NCBI GenBank assembly: GCA_016705365.1
Contig: JADIYI010000008.1
Coordinates: forward strand, 1,612,001-1,676,000
DNA: 64,000 bases
Source of the DNA: Gammaproteobacteria bacterium
GTDB taxonomy: Bacteria > Pseudomonadota > Gammaproteobacteria > Pseudomonadales > UBA5518
Direction: 5' to 3'
Under the pieces are notes generated by a model, which saw only the letters and a program-made list of their open reading frames with translations, was not told the origin of the DNA and did not search any database. A program made the position numbers and the translations under genes. Below are positions 35,915 to 45,396 of this stretch, piece after piece. Positions within the stretch are counted from its first letter, which is position 1; each line of letters begins with the position of its first letter.

Positions 35915-38900
35915 GCATGCTGGCGCGGCTGGTGGAATTTGCGCTGGCGCAGCGCCTGCTGGTCGCGTTGTGCGCGATCGGGGCCGTGGTGGCCGGGAGC
36001 ATCGCCTGGCGCGAGTTGCCGATCGACGCCTTCCCCGATATTTCGCCGACCCAGGTGAAGTTGATCCTGAAGGCACCGGGCATGACGCCAGCGGAAGTCG
36101 AACAGCGCGTGATCGTGCCGCTGGAGATGGAACTGCTCGGCATTCCACGCCAGTCCATGCTGCGTTCCTCGGCCAAGTACGCGATAGCCGACCTGACACT
36201 CGACTTCGAGCAGGGCACCGACATCTATTGGGCCCGCCAGCAGGTCGCGGAACGCTTTGCGGTGGTGCGCGGCGATCTGCCGGCCGTCATCGAAGGCGGG
36301 CTGGCGCCGATCGCGACACCGCTGTCGGATCTCTACATGTTCACGGTCGAGGGTGAGAGCTACAGTCTCGAGGAACGCCGTACCCTGCTCGACTGGGTGA
36401 TCCGTCCGGCGCTCCGAACCGTGCCCGGGGTTGCCGATGTCAACTCGCTCGGTGGACGCGTGCGCAGCTTCGAGATCGTGCCCGACCGGCTCGCGCTCGC
36501 GGAAGCCGGGCTCGGCATCGATGAACTGCAACGCGCGCTCGAGCACAACAACGGCAATGACGGAGCCGGCCGGCTCGAGGAGGGCGAGGAAGCGCTGGTG
36601 GTGCGCGTTACCGGCGCGCTGCGCGGCGTGGAAGACATTGGCGCCACGGTGGTGGCGATGCGCGGGACCCGGGTACTGCGGGTGGCCGATCTTGCCAGCG
36701 TGCAGGAGAGCTCGCTCACGCGCTACGGCGCGGTGACCATGGACGGGCGCGCAGAGACGGTGGAAGGCCTGGTGGTGGGGCTGCGCGGCGCCAATGCCGC
36801 GAAGGTCGTGGCCGGGGTGAAGAAGCGCCTCGATGAGCTTGCAACGAGCCTGCCGCCCGGAATCCGCATCGAGGTGTTCTATGACCGCAGCGATCTGATC
36901 CAGCGCGCGACGGGTACCGTGATGCGGGCCCTGGTCGAGGCCAGCGTCCTGGTGGTCGGGCTGCTGCTGCTGTTTCTCGGCAACCTGCGCGCGGCGCTGG
37001 TGGTCGCCGTGACCCTGCCGCTGGCGGTGCTGGTGACCTTCATCGTGATGCGCCTCACCGGTCTCGGCGCCAACCTGATGAGTCTCGGTGGCCTGGCCAT
37101 TGCACTCGGGATGCTGGTCGATGCGGCCGTGGTCGTGGTGGAAAACACGGTGGAACACCTGGCGCAGCCACGGGGCTCCACGCCGCAGCTGCACCGCATC
37201 TGGCGCGCCGCGGCGGAAGTCGCGGCACCGGTTGCCTCCGGAGTCACGATCATCGCACTGGTGTTCACCCCGCTGCTCACCCTGCAGGGGCTTGAAGGGA
37301 AGCTGTTTGCTCCGGTTGCGTTGACCATCGTGTTCGCGCTGGTCGGTTCCCTGCTGTTGTCGTTCACGGTGATCCCGGTGCTCGCATCGTGGCTGCTGCG
37401 CGAGGGGCGTCACGCCGAACCCTGGCTGATGCGCCGCCTGCGCGAACCTTATGCACGGTCGTTGGCTTTTGTGCTGAACCGGCCGCGGCCAGCGATCGCG
37501 ATCGCGACCGTGGTGTTCGCGCTGGCCGTCGGGGCATGGTTCGCGACCGGCAAGACCTTCATGCCGACAATGGACGAAGGAGCAATTCTGGTGCAGCTGG
37601 AGAAACTGCCCTCGGCCAATCTCGATGCCAGCGCCGCGGTCGACCTCGCGGTACAACGGGCGATTCTCGCCCGCGTGCCCGAAGTCCGCTCGATCATCGC
37701 CCGCGTCGGCGCCGACGAGCTCGGTTTCGATCCGATGGGGCTCAACCAGACCGATTCATTCCTGGTGCTGGCACCGAAAGCCGAGTGGCGCAAGCCCGAC
37801 AAGGAGTGGCTCACCGCCGAATTGCGCACCGTGCTGGAGGATTTTCCGGGCACGGCCTATGCGTTCACCCAGCCGATCGAGATGCGCGTCTCGGAAATGC
37901 TGACCGGCGCGCGCGGCGATGTCGCGATCAAGGTGTTCGGGCCGGATCTCGAGGTGCTCGAGCAGCTCTCGGCACAGATCGAAAAGGTGGTTGCCGGTAT
38001 CGCGGGTGCCCAGGATGTGTATCGTCTCACCAACGAAGGGGTGCAATACCTGGAGGTCGATATCGACCGGCTCGCGGCCGGGCGGCTCGGCTTCGATGTG
38101 GCGAGCCTGCAGCACGAGTTGCGCACCCAGGTCGAGGGGCAGGTGGTGGGCAGCGTGATCGAAGGCGCGCGCCGCATACCGCTGCTGATCCGTGGTGATC
38201 AGCAGCTGCGCAACGATCCGGCCCGGTTCCGCGACCTGCCGCTGGTCGCGCCCAGCGGCGCCGCGGTGCGTATCGGGGACGTGGCAAGGCTCGAGCGCGT
38301 CAACGGCCCGGTCAAGATCGACCGCGAGAACGGTTCGCGCTATGCGCTGGTGCAATCCAACGTCGCCGGGCGCGACCTGGTCGGCTTCGTCGAGGAGGCC
38401 CGCGGCGCGGTCGATGCGGCGCTCGAATTGCCGCCCGGCTACCTGTTGAGCTGGGGCGGACAGTTCGAGAACCAGCAGCGCGCCGCGGCGCGACTCGCGC
38501 TGGTGGTGCCGGTGGCGCTGGGGCTGATTTTCCTGGTGCTGTTCACCAGCTTTGGCAGTGTCCGGCAGGCGCTGCTGGTACTGGCGAACATACCGTTCGC
38601 GCTGGTCGGCGGATTGCTTGCGCTGTGGTTGTCCGGCGAATACATGTCGGTCCCCGCCTCGGTTGGATTCATTGCGCTGCTCGGCATCGCGGTATTGAAC
38701 GGCACCGTGATGGTCAGCTACTTCAACGATCTGCTGGCGCGTGGCAAAGCGCTGGCCGACACCGTGGTCGAGGGTGCGCAACGTCGCCTCAGGCCGGTCC
38801 TGATGACGGCTTCGATAACCGCGCTGGGGCTGGTGCCGTTGCTGCTCGCGAGTGGCCCGGGTTCCGAGATCCAGCGTCCGCTGGCGATCGTGGTGGTTGG

Positions 38901-38991
38901 CGGATTGCTGAGCGCGACCCCGTTCACGCTGCTGTTTCTGCCGCTGATTTTCCGGCGTTTCGGCCAAGACGCTTGCGGGAGGAACCCATGA
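35911..38991 (+). CDS. Heavy-metal RND efflux pump (CzcA/CusA family)
   Basis: A 1026-residue proton-driven inner-membrane exporter. IDAFPDISPTQVKL near the N-terminus and the TM4 motif LAIALGMLVDAAVVVVEN are the family signatures of the heavy-metal subgroup of RND pumps; the D and E of the TM4 motif form the proton path. Two large periplasmic loops and twelve membrane segments are present. Whether copper/silver or zinc/cobalt/cadmium is exported cannot be decided without aligning the binding residues. It is coupled by 4-base ATGA overlaps to the genes on both sides. Confidence 0.94.
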   Translation: MSMLARLVEFALAQRLLVALCAIGAVVAGSIAWRELPIDAFPDISPTQVKLILKAPGMTPAEVEQRVIVPLEMELLGIPRQSMLRSSAKYAIADLTLDFEQGTDIYWARQQVAERFAVVRGDLPAVIEGGLAPIATPLSDLYMFTVEGESYSLEERRTLLDWVIRPALRTVPGVADVNSLGGRVRSFEIVPDRLALAEAGLGIDELQRALEHNNGNDGAGRLEEGEEALVVRVTGALRGVEDIGATVVAMRGTRVLRVADLASVQESSLTRYGAVTMDGRAETVEGLVVGLRGANAAKVVAGVKKRLDELATSLPPGIRIEVFYDRSDLIQRATGTVMRALVEASVLVVGLLLLFLGNLRAALVVAVTLPLAVLVTFIVMRLTGLGANLMSLGGLAIALGMLVDAAVVVVENTVEHLAQPRGSTPQLHRIWRAAAEVAAPVASGVTIIALVFTPLLTLQGLEGKLFAPVALTIVFALVGSLLLSFTVIPVLASWLLREGRHAEPWLMRRLREPYARSLAFVLNRPRPAIAIATVVFALAVGAWFATGKTFMPTMDEGAILVQLEKLPSANLDASAAVDLAVQRAILARVPEVRSIIARVGADELGFDPMGLNQTDSFLVLAPKAEWRKPDKEWLTAELRTVLEDFPGTAYAFTQPIEMRVSEMLTGARGDVAIKVFGPDLEVLEQLSAQIEKVVAGIAGAQDVYRLTNEGVQYLEVDIDRLAAGRLGFDVASLQHELRTQVEGQVVGSVIEGARRIPLLIRGDQQLRNDPARFRDLPLVAPSGAAVRIGDVARLERVNGPVKIDRENGSRYALVQSNVAGRDLVGFVEEARGAVDAALELPPGYLLSWGGQFENQQRAAARLALVVPVALGLIFLVLFTSFGSVRQALLVLANIPFALVGGLLALWLSGEYMSVPASVGFIALLGIAVLNGTVMVSYFNDLLARGKALADTVVEGAQRRLRPVLMTASITALGLVPLLLASGPGSEIQRPLAIVVVGGLLSATPFTLLFLPLIFRRFGQDACGRNP

Positions 38992-39302
38992 ATACATCGC
39001 TGGTGCAACTGACGCTGGCTTTTCCGGTGGTACTCGAGGAGCAGCTGCTGGGCGAACTGCGCGAGCTGGACCCCGATCTGCCCGGCTTTACGATCCTGCG
39101 CGCACAGGGCCATGGCCACGGTTATGCGCACGCCTCGATCAGGGAGCAGGTGCGCGGGCGCACCGAGCGCGGGCTGATGCAACTGGTCATGGCGGCTGAT
39201 CGCGCCGAAGCGTTGGTTGCGGGACTGGGTGTGCGTCTGCCGGTGGTGGAAATCGCCTACTGGATCACCCCCGTGCTCGGTTTCGGGAGGCTGGGGAAAT
39301 GA
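38988..39302 (+). CDS. DUF3240 family protein
   Basis: A 104-residue cytoplasmic protein (LVQLTLAFPVVLEEQLLGEL start) whose start overlaps the pump stop and whose stop overlaps the outer-membrane factor start, both as ATGA. GHGHGYAHASIREQVRGRTE in the middle is histidine-rich and typical of DUF3240, a small ferredoxin-like-fold family repeatedly found in metal RND operons. It could bind the transported metal or tune pump activity; no function is proven. Confidence 0.82.
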   Translation: MNTSLVQLTLAFPVVLEEQLLGELRELDPDLPGFTILRAQGHGHGYAHASIREQVRGRTERGLMQLVMAADRAEALVAGLGVRLPVVEIAYWITPVLGFGRLGK

Positions 39303-40585
39303 GCAGGCACCTGTCGGGTCTGGCGGGAGGGCTGATTGCCGCGCTGTTCGGCAGCAGCGCGTTCGGTGCGGTCGCAGGATTGCCGGCAAGCCTGCTCGAG
39401 GCGCTGCCGTCGCGCGCGCTCGCGGTCACGGCCATCGACGCCGATCCGGTGGTACTGCGCGCCGACGCCGAGCGCGAAGCGGCTCGTGCCCGGGCTCGTG
39501 GCTACCGGCGCGGTTCGCACGACTGGGTGGCAGGGGCGGGCTACGCCTCACGCGATGTCGCTCAGGATCGCCGTTACGACGAATGGGAAATCAGCGTCCA
39601 GCGCGGGATCCGCTTGCCGGCCAAGGCGGAGGCGGATCGCGGCCTGGCCCGGCTGGAGGAAAGCGCGGCGAGACATGCCTATGCCGACGCGCGTCACGCG
39701 GCGGCGATTGCGCTGCTGGAGACATGGATGGATTGGCGCGAGGCCGATGGCCAGCAGCGACTCGCGGCCGCCGCCGCCGAGTTGGCGCAAAACGATCTGC
39801 GCATCATCGAGGAGCGGATGCGCAACGGTGATGCCTCGGCCGCCGATCTCGACGCGGCACGCGCCGCGGCGGCCCAGGCGGCGAGTGGTGCACGCATGGT
39901 GCAACTGGAACAGGAGGAGGCGCGGATCGCTCTCGAAACGCGTTTCCCGGGTCTCGAGCTGGCGCCGGGGAACACCGCCCTGCCGCAACCGGCGATACCT
40001 GCCGAGCCGCTGTCGATCTGGGGTGAGCGGGTGGTCGAGCACAATCACGAGATCGATCTGGCCGCCGCCCGTGCCCGCCTGGCCGAATTGCAGGCGCAGC
40101 GTGCGCGCCTCGAGCGGCACGCAGACCCGGTGGTTGGTGTGCGTACCGTATCGGAGCGCGACGGTGACGAGCAATCGGTCGGAGTCTTCATCAGCATCCC
40201 GCTCGGCAGCGGCGCCCGCGCCAGCCTTGCCGATGAGCGTACCGGCCAGGCCGGCGCGGCCGCGGCCAGCGCCGCGGAGGTGCGCCGCAACGTACTGAGC
40301 CAGGCCCGCATACTGGTGGCGCGGGTCAGCGGCAGTGTCGATGCCTGGCAGAGCGCGGCACAGGCGAGCGAGGCCTCGAAGAGCCATCGTGAACGCTTGC
40401 AACGCGGTGTGACGCTGGGCGGCGTGCGCATCGGCGACCTGCTCGATGCGCGCCGACGTATGCTCGATGCCGAGCGCACGGAGCTCGAGGCGCGCGTCGT
40501 GGCGCTATCCTCGATTGCCCGCCTGCTGCTCGACGCCCACGCCTACTGGATCGATGAGGACCATCAAAGCGTGGCAGCGCCCTGA
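39299..40585 (+). CDS. TolC-family outer-membrane channel protein (CzcC type)
   Basis: A 428-residue outer-membrane efflux protein with an N-terminal signal peptide (SGLAGGLIAALFGSSAFGA). It is rich in long alanine/arginine coiled-coil helices, as expected for the periplasmic tunnel. The two repeated halves run about residues 40-220 and 235-415. It closes the tripartite pump formed with the preceding genes. It lies last in the operon, with no clear terminator before the convergent gene at 41225-40623. Confidence 0.88.
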   Translation: MSRHLSGLAGGLIAALFGSSAFGAVAGLPASLLEALPSRALAVTAIDADPVVLRADAEREAARARARGYRRGSHDWVAGAGYASRDVAQDRRYDEWEISVQRGIRLPAKAEADRGLARLEESAARHAYADARHAAAIALLETWMDWREADGQQRLAAAAAELAQNDLRIIEERMRNGDASAADLDAARAAAAQAASGARMVQLEQEEARIALETRFPGLELAPGNTALPQPAIPAEPLSIWGERVVEHNHEIDLAAARARLAELQAQRARLERHADPVVGVRTVSERDGDEQSVGVFISIPLGSGARASLADERTGQAGAAAASAAEVRRNVLSQARILVARVSGSVDAWQSAAQASEASKSHRERLQRGVTLGGVRIGDLLDARRRMLDAERTELEARVVALSSIARLLLDAHAYWIDEDHQSVAAP

Positions 40586-40622
40586 GAGGCGCTGGCACCG
40601 GCCCGAAGCGCTCGCGCCGAGC

Positions 40623-41225
40623 CTATTTGGCGGCGAGCGGGGTGCCGAAACTCCCGAGGTAATGCGTGGCCGGTTTGGGGGTCTCGGGGAGCTGTGAATT
40701 CAATTCGTAGATGCGGCGGTAACGGGTTTCCCTGATCAGCCAGCGGCCGTCGACTTTCTGGTAGCGATCCCAGTAAATCGCGGTGCCGGTGGTGAAGTGA
40801 TTCGAGTTCAGCTGCCACATATTATCGGCGAGGTACCAGATCCCGGTCGCTTCGGTTTCGCTCAGGATCTGGATCTCGGGATGGTGCCCGTTGTGGTGTC
40901 CGATCGACTGCTTGTGGAAGGCCTGGGTGACTGCGGCCAGGTATTCGGCCTTGCCGTTCAGCTTCCATTCATAAGTGCCGCCAATGAAATGTACCGTGAC
41001 CTGCTCATGGAACAAATCCGCGAGTTCGGCGAAATTCGCGGTGTCGACGCAGCGGAAATAGGCATGCTTGAGCTGGCGGATGGCTTCGATGTCCATCAGC
41101 ATCTGGATGTCACGACGCAGCTCGTCGAGCCCGCCCTGACTTGCGTTGAGCGCGCGCCCGGCGCTTATGCCCATGGTTGCCTTGGTTATCGGCCCCAGCG
41201 CCGCAGATTTTTTGTCATCGCTCAT
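40623..41225 (-). CDS. SnoaL/NTF2-like protein
   Basis: A 200-residue protein with GAGGAGGATGCT before the ATG at 41225. DIEAIRQLKHAYFRCVDTAN, ELADLFHEQVTVHFIGGTYE and the C-terminal IYWDRYQKVDGRWLIRETRY are classic for the SnoaL_4/NTF2-like group that includes ring-hydroxylating dioxygenase beta-like and isomerase proteins. The N-terminal 35 residues are an extension rather than part of the fold. The substrate is unknown. It is single-gene and divergent from dinB. Confidence 0.85.
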   Translation of the reverse strand: MSDDKKSAALGPITKATMGISAGRALNASQGGLDELRRDIQMLMDIEAIRQLKHAYFRCVDTANFAELADLFHEQVTVHFIGGTYEWKLNGKAEYLAAVTQAFHKQSIGHHNGHHPEIQILSETEATGIWYLADNMWQLNSNHFTTGTAIYWDRYQKVDGRWLIRETRYRRIYELNSQLPETPKPATHYLGSFGTPLAAK

Positions 41226-41432
41226 AGCATCCTCCTCGGGTGGTTATACGCGCCCCGCCATCGATGGGGGGAATCGCGTCCGATGATAACGGAGACAGGG
41301 CGTGATTGCTCAGCCATTTGCTTCGGTGTAACTGCCGGAGTTGGCGTTTGCTTGCCTGGAGTGTCATGGCGATGGTATTCAAACGGGCGTTCCCGCGGAA
41401 CAATGGTGTTTGGCCAGATAAGTGACAGGGCA

Positions 41433-42527
41433 ATGCAGCAGGCGCAACGGCAACGAAAGATCATCCACTGCGATTGCGACTGCTTCTACGCGGCGGTCGA
41501 GATCCGCGACGATCCATCGCTGGCCGGATTGGCGGTGGCGGTGGGCGGGGATGCGGATCGCCGTGGCGTGATCACGACCTGCAACTACGCCGCGCGCGAG
41601 TATGGCGTACGCTCCGCGATGCCTTCGGCACATGCACGCCGTCTGTGTCCGGGTCTGTTGATCATCCCTCCCGATTTTGACAAGTACCGTGCCGCATCGC
41701 GCCAGATCCGGCAGATTTTCTATGACTTCAGCGACCTGGTCGAACCGCTGTCGCTCGACGAGGCCTATCTCGATGTCAGCGAGGCACAGGCGTGCCAGGG
41801 TAGCGCCACGCTCATCGCACGCGAGATTCGCCGCAGGGTACGCGCCGAGGTCGGGATCACGGTATCGGCGGGCGTGGCGCCGAACAAGTTCCTGGCCAAG
41901 GTCGCGAGCGACTGGAACAAGCCGGACGGTGAATTCGTGGTGCTTCCGGAGGAGGTGGATGCCTTCGTCGCGCAATTGCCGGTACGGCGAATCTCGGGCG
42001 TGGGCCGGGCCACGGCGGATCGTCTGAGCCGTCTGGGGGTGAACACCTGTGGCGAGCTGCGCGCCTTTTCGGTATTCGATCTCAGTGAACGCTTCGGGCG
42101 TTTCGGCGTGCGCCTGCACGAGTTGTGCCGGGGCATCGATCACCGTGCCGTCGAGCCCACCCAGCGGCGCAAATCGCTCAGCGTGGAGCGCACTTACGCG
42201 GAAGACCTGCACGGGATCGAGGCTTGCGCAAGGCAGTTGCCAGAGTTGCTGATGACCCTGAAATCGCGCTTGCGGCGCGTGGATGCCGATTATCTGATCA
42301 CCAAGCTTTATCTGAAGGTGAAGTTTGCCGACTTCCAGACCACCACGGTCGAGTGTATTGGCCGGGTGCCGGAGCAGGCACGTTTTGCGGAGCTGCTGCA
42401 ATCCGCACTCGAGCGCAGCGATCTGACGGTACGCTTGCTCGGGGTGGGCGTTCGTTTCGTCGATCTGCGCGAGGACAGCAACCCGGCGCAACTGGAGTTG
42501 TTTGAAACGGAGGCGGCACTGACCTGA
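41433..42527 (+). CDS. dinB: DNA polymerase IV (Y-family)
   Basis: A 364-residue translesion polymerase. KIIHCDCDCFYAAVE (residues 9-23) contains the metal-binding D14, and LSLDEAYLDV the catalytic D109/E110; ISGVGRATADRLSRLGV is the helix-hairpin-helix. The length is normal. Starts at 41403 or 41433 are both in frame; 41433 gives the usual distance to the first motif. The HCDCDC sequence is unusual because most relatives have hydrophobic residues at two of the cysteine positions. No clear LexA box was seen in the 200 bases upstream. Confidence 0.93.
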   Translation: MQQAQRQRKIIHCDCDCFYAAVEIRDDPSLAGLAVAVGGDADRRGVITTCNYAAREYGVRSAMPSAHARRLCPGLLIIPPDFDKYRAASRQIRQIFYDFSDLVEPLSLDEAYLDVSEAQACQGSATLIAREIRRRVRAEVGITVSAGVAPNKFLAKVASDWNKPDGEFVVLPEEVDAFVAQLPVRRISGVGRATADRLSRLGVNTCGELRAFSVFDLSERFGRFGVRLHELCRGIDHRAVEPTQRRKSLSVERTYAEDLHGIEACARQLPELLMTLKSRLRRVDADYLITKLYLKVKFADFQTTTVECIGRVPEQARFAELLQSALERSDLTVRLLGVGVRFVDLREDSNPAQLELFETEAALT

Positions 42528-42619
42528 ATCAAGCCACCCGCGAGGGCGGTGTTCTAACATGGCCTGTGCCCGGCGACAGGCCGCCGGATGAGTATCGATC
42601 AATACACTGTGGAGGCTCG

Positions 42620-43105
42620 ATGATCAAGGAAGTGCACGGCGACATACTGCTGAGTTCGGCACAGGCGATAGCGCATGGTGTATCGCCCAATGACAATTTT
42701 GGCCAGGGCCTGGCCCTGTCATTGCGCGAGCGCTGGCCGGCGCTGTACAAGGATTTCCGCCATTATTGCCATACCGCGCACCCCAAGGCCGGAGAGGTAT
42801 GGGTGTGGGCGGGAGCCGATGGCAAGCGCATCGCCAACCTGCTGACCCAGGAAGCCGCTTACGGGCATGGCGAGCGCCCGGGCGAGGCAACCCTGCCGAA
42901 TGTGAACCATGCCTTGCGCGCGCTGGCGCGGGTGATCGAATCCGAGGGGCTCACCAGCATTGCGTTGCCGCGGCTTGCTACCGGTGTGGGGCGTCTGCAG
43001 TGGGAGCAGGTGCGGCCGCTGATCGATGAGCACCTCGGTGCGCTACCGGTCAGCGTGTACCTCTATACTCTCTATGAGAAAGACGTCCGAGCCAGCGAAG
43101 ACTGA
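42620..43105 (+). CDS. Macro-domain protein
   Basis: A 161-residue protein with a perfect GGAGG at 42611. VHGDILLSSAQAIAHGVSPN, then GQGLALSLRERWPALYKDF and IALPRLATGVGRLQWEQVRP, are typical of the macro-domain group related to yeast Poa1p and TARG1-like hydrolases. Such proteins bind or hydrolyse ADP-ribose derivatives in the cytoplasm. The gene follows dinB by about 90 bases in the same direction, so a role in DNA damage or NAD turnover is possible but not shown. Confidence 0.87.
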   Translation: MIKEVHGDILLSSAQAIAHGVSPNDNFGQGLALSLRERWPALYKDFRHYCHTAHPKAGEVWVWAGADGKRIANLLTQEAAYGHGERPGEATLPNVNHALRALARVIESEGLTSIALPRLATGVGRLQWEQVRPLIDEHLGALPVSVYLYTLYEKDVRASED

Positions 43106-43138
43106 ACACCACCAGAACGAAACCGGAGAACCTTGCCG

Positions 43139-43573
43139 ATGCATGCTTTCCCGCACCGCTACACCGTCAACGCTCTTGCCGCTCCCGCCGGAGTGGTGAC
43201 CGTGCGTGCAACAGATCTCGAGGATATCCAGAGCACCGCGCCGGTGGAATTCGACGGCCCTCCCGGTAACTGGTCGCCCGAGACCCTGTTCGTGGCGAGT
43301 ATTGCCGATTGTTTCGTGCTCAGTTTCCGCGCGATTTCACGTGCCTCGAAGCTGGAGTGGATCGAGATCGATTGCGCCGCGGAAGGGGCACTCGACAGGA
43401 CCGCTGACGGACTGGCCTTCACCGGCATCGATCTGCAGGTCAGCCTGCGTATTCCGGCGGGCGGGGATGCGGCGCGGGCGGAACGCCTGCTGGAGAAAGC
43501 CGAAAAATCCTGCCTGGTATCGAACTCGATCAAGCCCCCCGTGCACCTCAGCGCCAGGGTGAGCGCGGGCTAG
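43139..43573 (+). CDS. OsmC family protein
   Basis: A 144-residue OsmC-like protein, with CGGAGAA upstream of the ATG at 43139. ETLFVASIADCFVLSFRAIS carries the first peroxidatic-type cysteine, and the second is in EKSCLVSNSIKPPV, as expected for members that reduce organic hydroperoxides. The last four bases overlap the convergent DUF2505 gene. Confidence 0.9.
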   Translation: MHAFPHRYTVNALAAPAGVVTVRATDLEDIQSTAPVEFDGPPGNWSPETLFVASIADCFVLSFRAISRASKLEWIEIDCAAEGALDRTADGLAFTGIDLQVSLRIPAGGDAARAERLLEKAEKSCLVSNSIKPPVHLSARVSAG

Positions 43574-44046
43574 GCCAGTGCCGCGGCGAGATGATCGAGT
43601 TCGGCGCGAGCGCCGGACTCGGTCTGCGACACGATGAAGCTTTCGACGCGTCGTCCTATCAGCGGCATCTGCGCCTTTGCGCTGTGACTGATGGTGTAGG
43701 TGCAGCTGTCATTGCCATCCGCCTTCAGGTGCATTTCCGCTTCCAGCACGATCGGCTGGCCTTCCACCTTGAGTACATAACTGCCATGGCGGATATTGCC
43801 CTTGTCCTTCCAGCGTTCGATCATCTCGATTTTCTGCCGGCTGTCGAACAGACGAGCCAGGAACGAGGGCAGATTGCGCTCGACCTCGCGTGACAGCGTG
43901 ATCACGATTTCGTCGTTATCGTCCTCCACGGTACAGTCCGCGCTGAGTTCCCCGAGTTCCAGGCAGCGGTCCACCAGGTATTCGGCATCCGTCAACAGCG
44001 CGAATACCTGATCGATATTCGCCCGGAATTTGTACTCGATGCTCAT
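43570..44046 (-). CDS. DUF2505 family protein
   Basis: A 158-residue cytoplasmic protein. MSIEYKFRANIDQVFALLTD starts a START/SRPBCC-like fold, and the segments CLELGELSADCTVEDDNDEI and WKDKGNIRHGSYVLKVEGQP fit DUF2505. I start it at 44046 because the conserved region begins at the first residue. Proteins of this fold bind hydrophobic ligands; the function here is unknown. Confidence 0.8.
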   Translation of the reverse strand: MSIEYKFRANIDQVFALLTDAEYLVDRCLELGELSADCTVEDDNDEIVITLSREVERNLPSFLARLFDSRQKIEMIERWKDKGNIRHGSYVLKVEGQPIVLEAEMHLKADGNDSCTYTISHSAKAQMPLIGRRVESFIVSQTESGARAELDHLAAALA

Positions 44047-44146
44047 TGAGGGTGTTCTCGTTGCAGTCGGCGGGTGCAATTCTAGCGCAAAGTCGGCAGT
44101 CGCCAAGCAGTCGGTCCGCCACGCTGCCCGGACATGCGGCGGCTCC

Positions 44147-45271
44147 TCAGCCGCAGCGCTCGACCACCACGCTGCCAACCGAATAGCCGGCTCCGAAAGA
44201 GCAGATCACGCCACGCTCGCCGGCCGCGAAATCCTTGCGGTACTGGTGAAACGCGATGATGGACCCCGCCGAACTGGTGTTTGCGTAGCTGTCCAGGATG
44301 ACCGGTGTTTCCTCGATGGTGGGTTCGCGGCCGAGCACCCGGCGGCCGATCAGCTGGTTCATGCTGAGATTCGCCTGGTGCAACCACATCCTGCGTACAT
44401 CATTCACCGGTATCGAGAGATCGGCGAGCTGCCTGAGAATGATGTCGGCGACCATCGGGCAGACTTCCTTGAACACCTTGCGCCCATCCTGGCGGAAGAG
44501 CTTGTCGCGCGTGCCCACGCCGGACGGGGCTGCACGGTTCAGGAAGCCGAAGTTGTTGCGGATATTGTTCGAGTAGCTGGTCTTGAGCCGTGAATCGACG
44601 ATCCGGAACGGTGCCAGGGCGCTGCTCGAGGCCTCGCGTTCGACCAGTACCGCGGTGCAGGCATCGCCAAAGATGAAGTGACAGTCGCGGTCGCGAAACT
44701 CCAGGTGCCCGGAGCAGATCTCCGGGCTGATGACCAGCACCGCTCGTGCCGCGCCAGCGAGAATCGAGCTGCGTGCCATGTCGATGCCGAAGGTTGCCGA
44801 GGAACACGCAACGTTCATGTCGAAACCGAAACCGTCGATGCCGAGGGCGCCCTGTACCTCCACCGCGACGGCAGGGTAGGGGCGTTGCAGGTTGGAGCAG
44901 GCAACGATCACGGCATCCACGTCTGCCGCGCTGCGTCCCGCCTGCTGCAAAGCCTCGCGGGCCGCGACCAGCGCCATCTCGCACTGCAGCGAGTGCTGGT
45001 CGTCGGCTCGCTCGGGAATATCGGGGCACATGCGGGCGGGGTCGAGCACGCCGCTCTTGTCGATCACGAAGCGACTTTTTATTCCCGAGGCCTTTTCGAT
45101 GAAGGCCTCGCTCGATTCCGCCATCGGCTGGATGGCACCCGTGGCTATATCCGCGGCGTGAGTCCGGTTCCAATGGGTAGCGTAGGCGTTGAAGGTCTCC
45201 ACGAGTTCCGCATTGGATATGGATTGCTGCGGGGTGAACAGCCCCGTTCCGCTGATCACGACCTGCTGCAT
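44147..45271 (-). CDS. Beta-ketoacyl-ACP synthase III-like enzyme
   Basis: A 374-residue KAS III-like condensing enzyme. The catalytic triad is present: C156 in NVACSSATFG, H298 in LHQANLSMN and N331 in YANTSSAG. It is longer than housekeeping FabH (about 320) and has an insert around residues 75-95, as in the FabH homologues of Pseudomonas-type bacteria that start fatty acid or signal-molecule synthesis from acyl-CoA. The primer cannot be deduced. Confidence 0.9.
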   Translation of the reverse strand: MQQVVISGTGLFTPQQSISNAELVETFNAYATHWNRTHAADIATGAIQPMAESSEAFIEKASGIKSRFVIDKSGVLDPARMCPDIPERADDQHSLQCEMALVAAREALQQAGRSAADVDAVIVACSNLQRPYPAVAVEVQGALGIDGFGFDMNVACSSATFGIDMARSSILAGAARAVLVISPEICSGHLEFRDRDCHFIFGDACTAVLVEREASSSALAPFRIVDSRLKTSYSNNIRNNFGFLNRAAPSGVGTRDKLFRQDGRKVFKEVCPMVADIILRQLADLSIPVNDVRRMWLHQANLSMNQLIGRRVLGREPTIEETPVILDSYANTSSAGSIIAFHQYRKDFAAGERGVICSFGAGYSVGSVVVERCG

Positions 45272-45396
45272 ATCGCCACTCCATGTGTCGCGCGTACTGT
45301 TGCTTGCACGGGGATTGTACGGTCAGGCCCGACGCGCAACCAGTGGCACAAATACGCCGGATTCGTGCCGGGGCGCTGACGCCCCGGCCTCGCGGT

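Noticed and set aside
34789..37656. A 955-codon antisense frame across the adaptor and RND pump genes
   Set aside because: Low-complexity His/Arg/Ala/Ser-rich shadow of the sense codons.
40797..41402. Upstream extension of the dinB frame by about 200 codons
   Set aside because: It runs antisense through the NTF2-like gene and gives no polymerase sequence; the true start is at 41403 or 41433.
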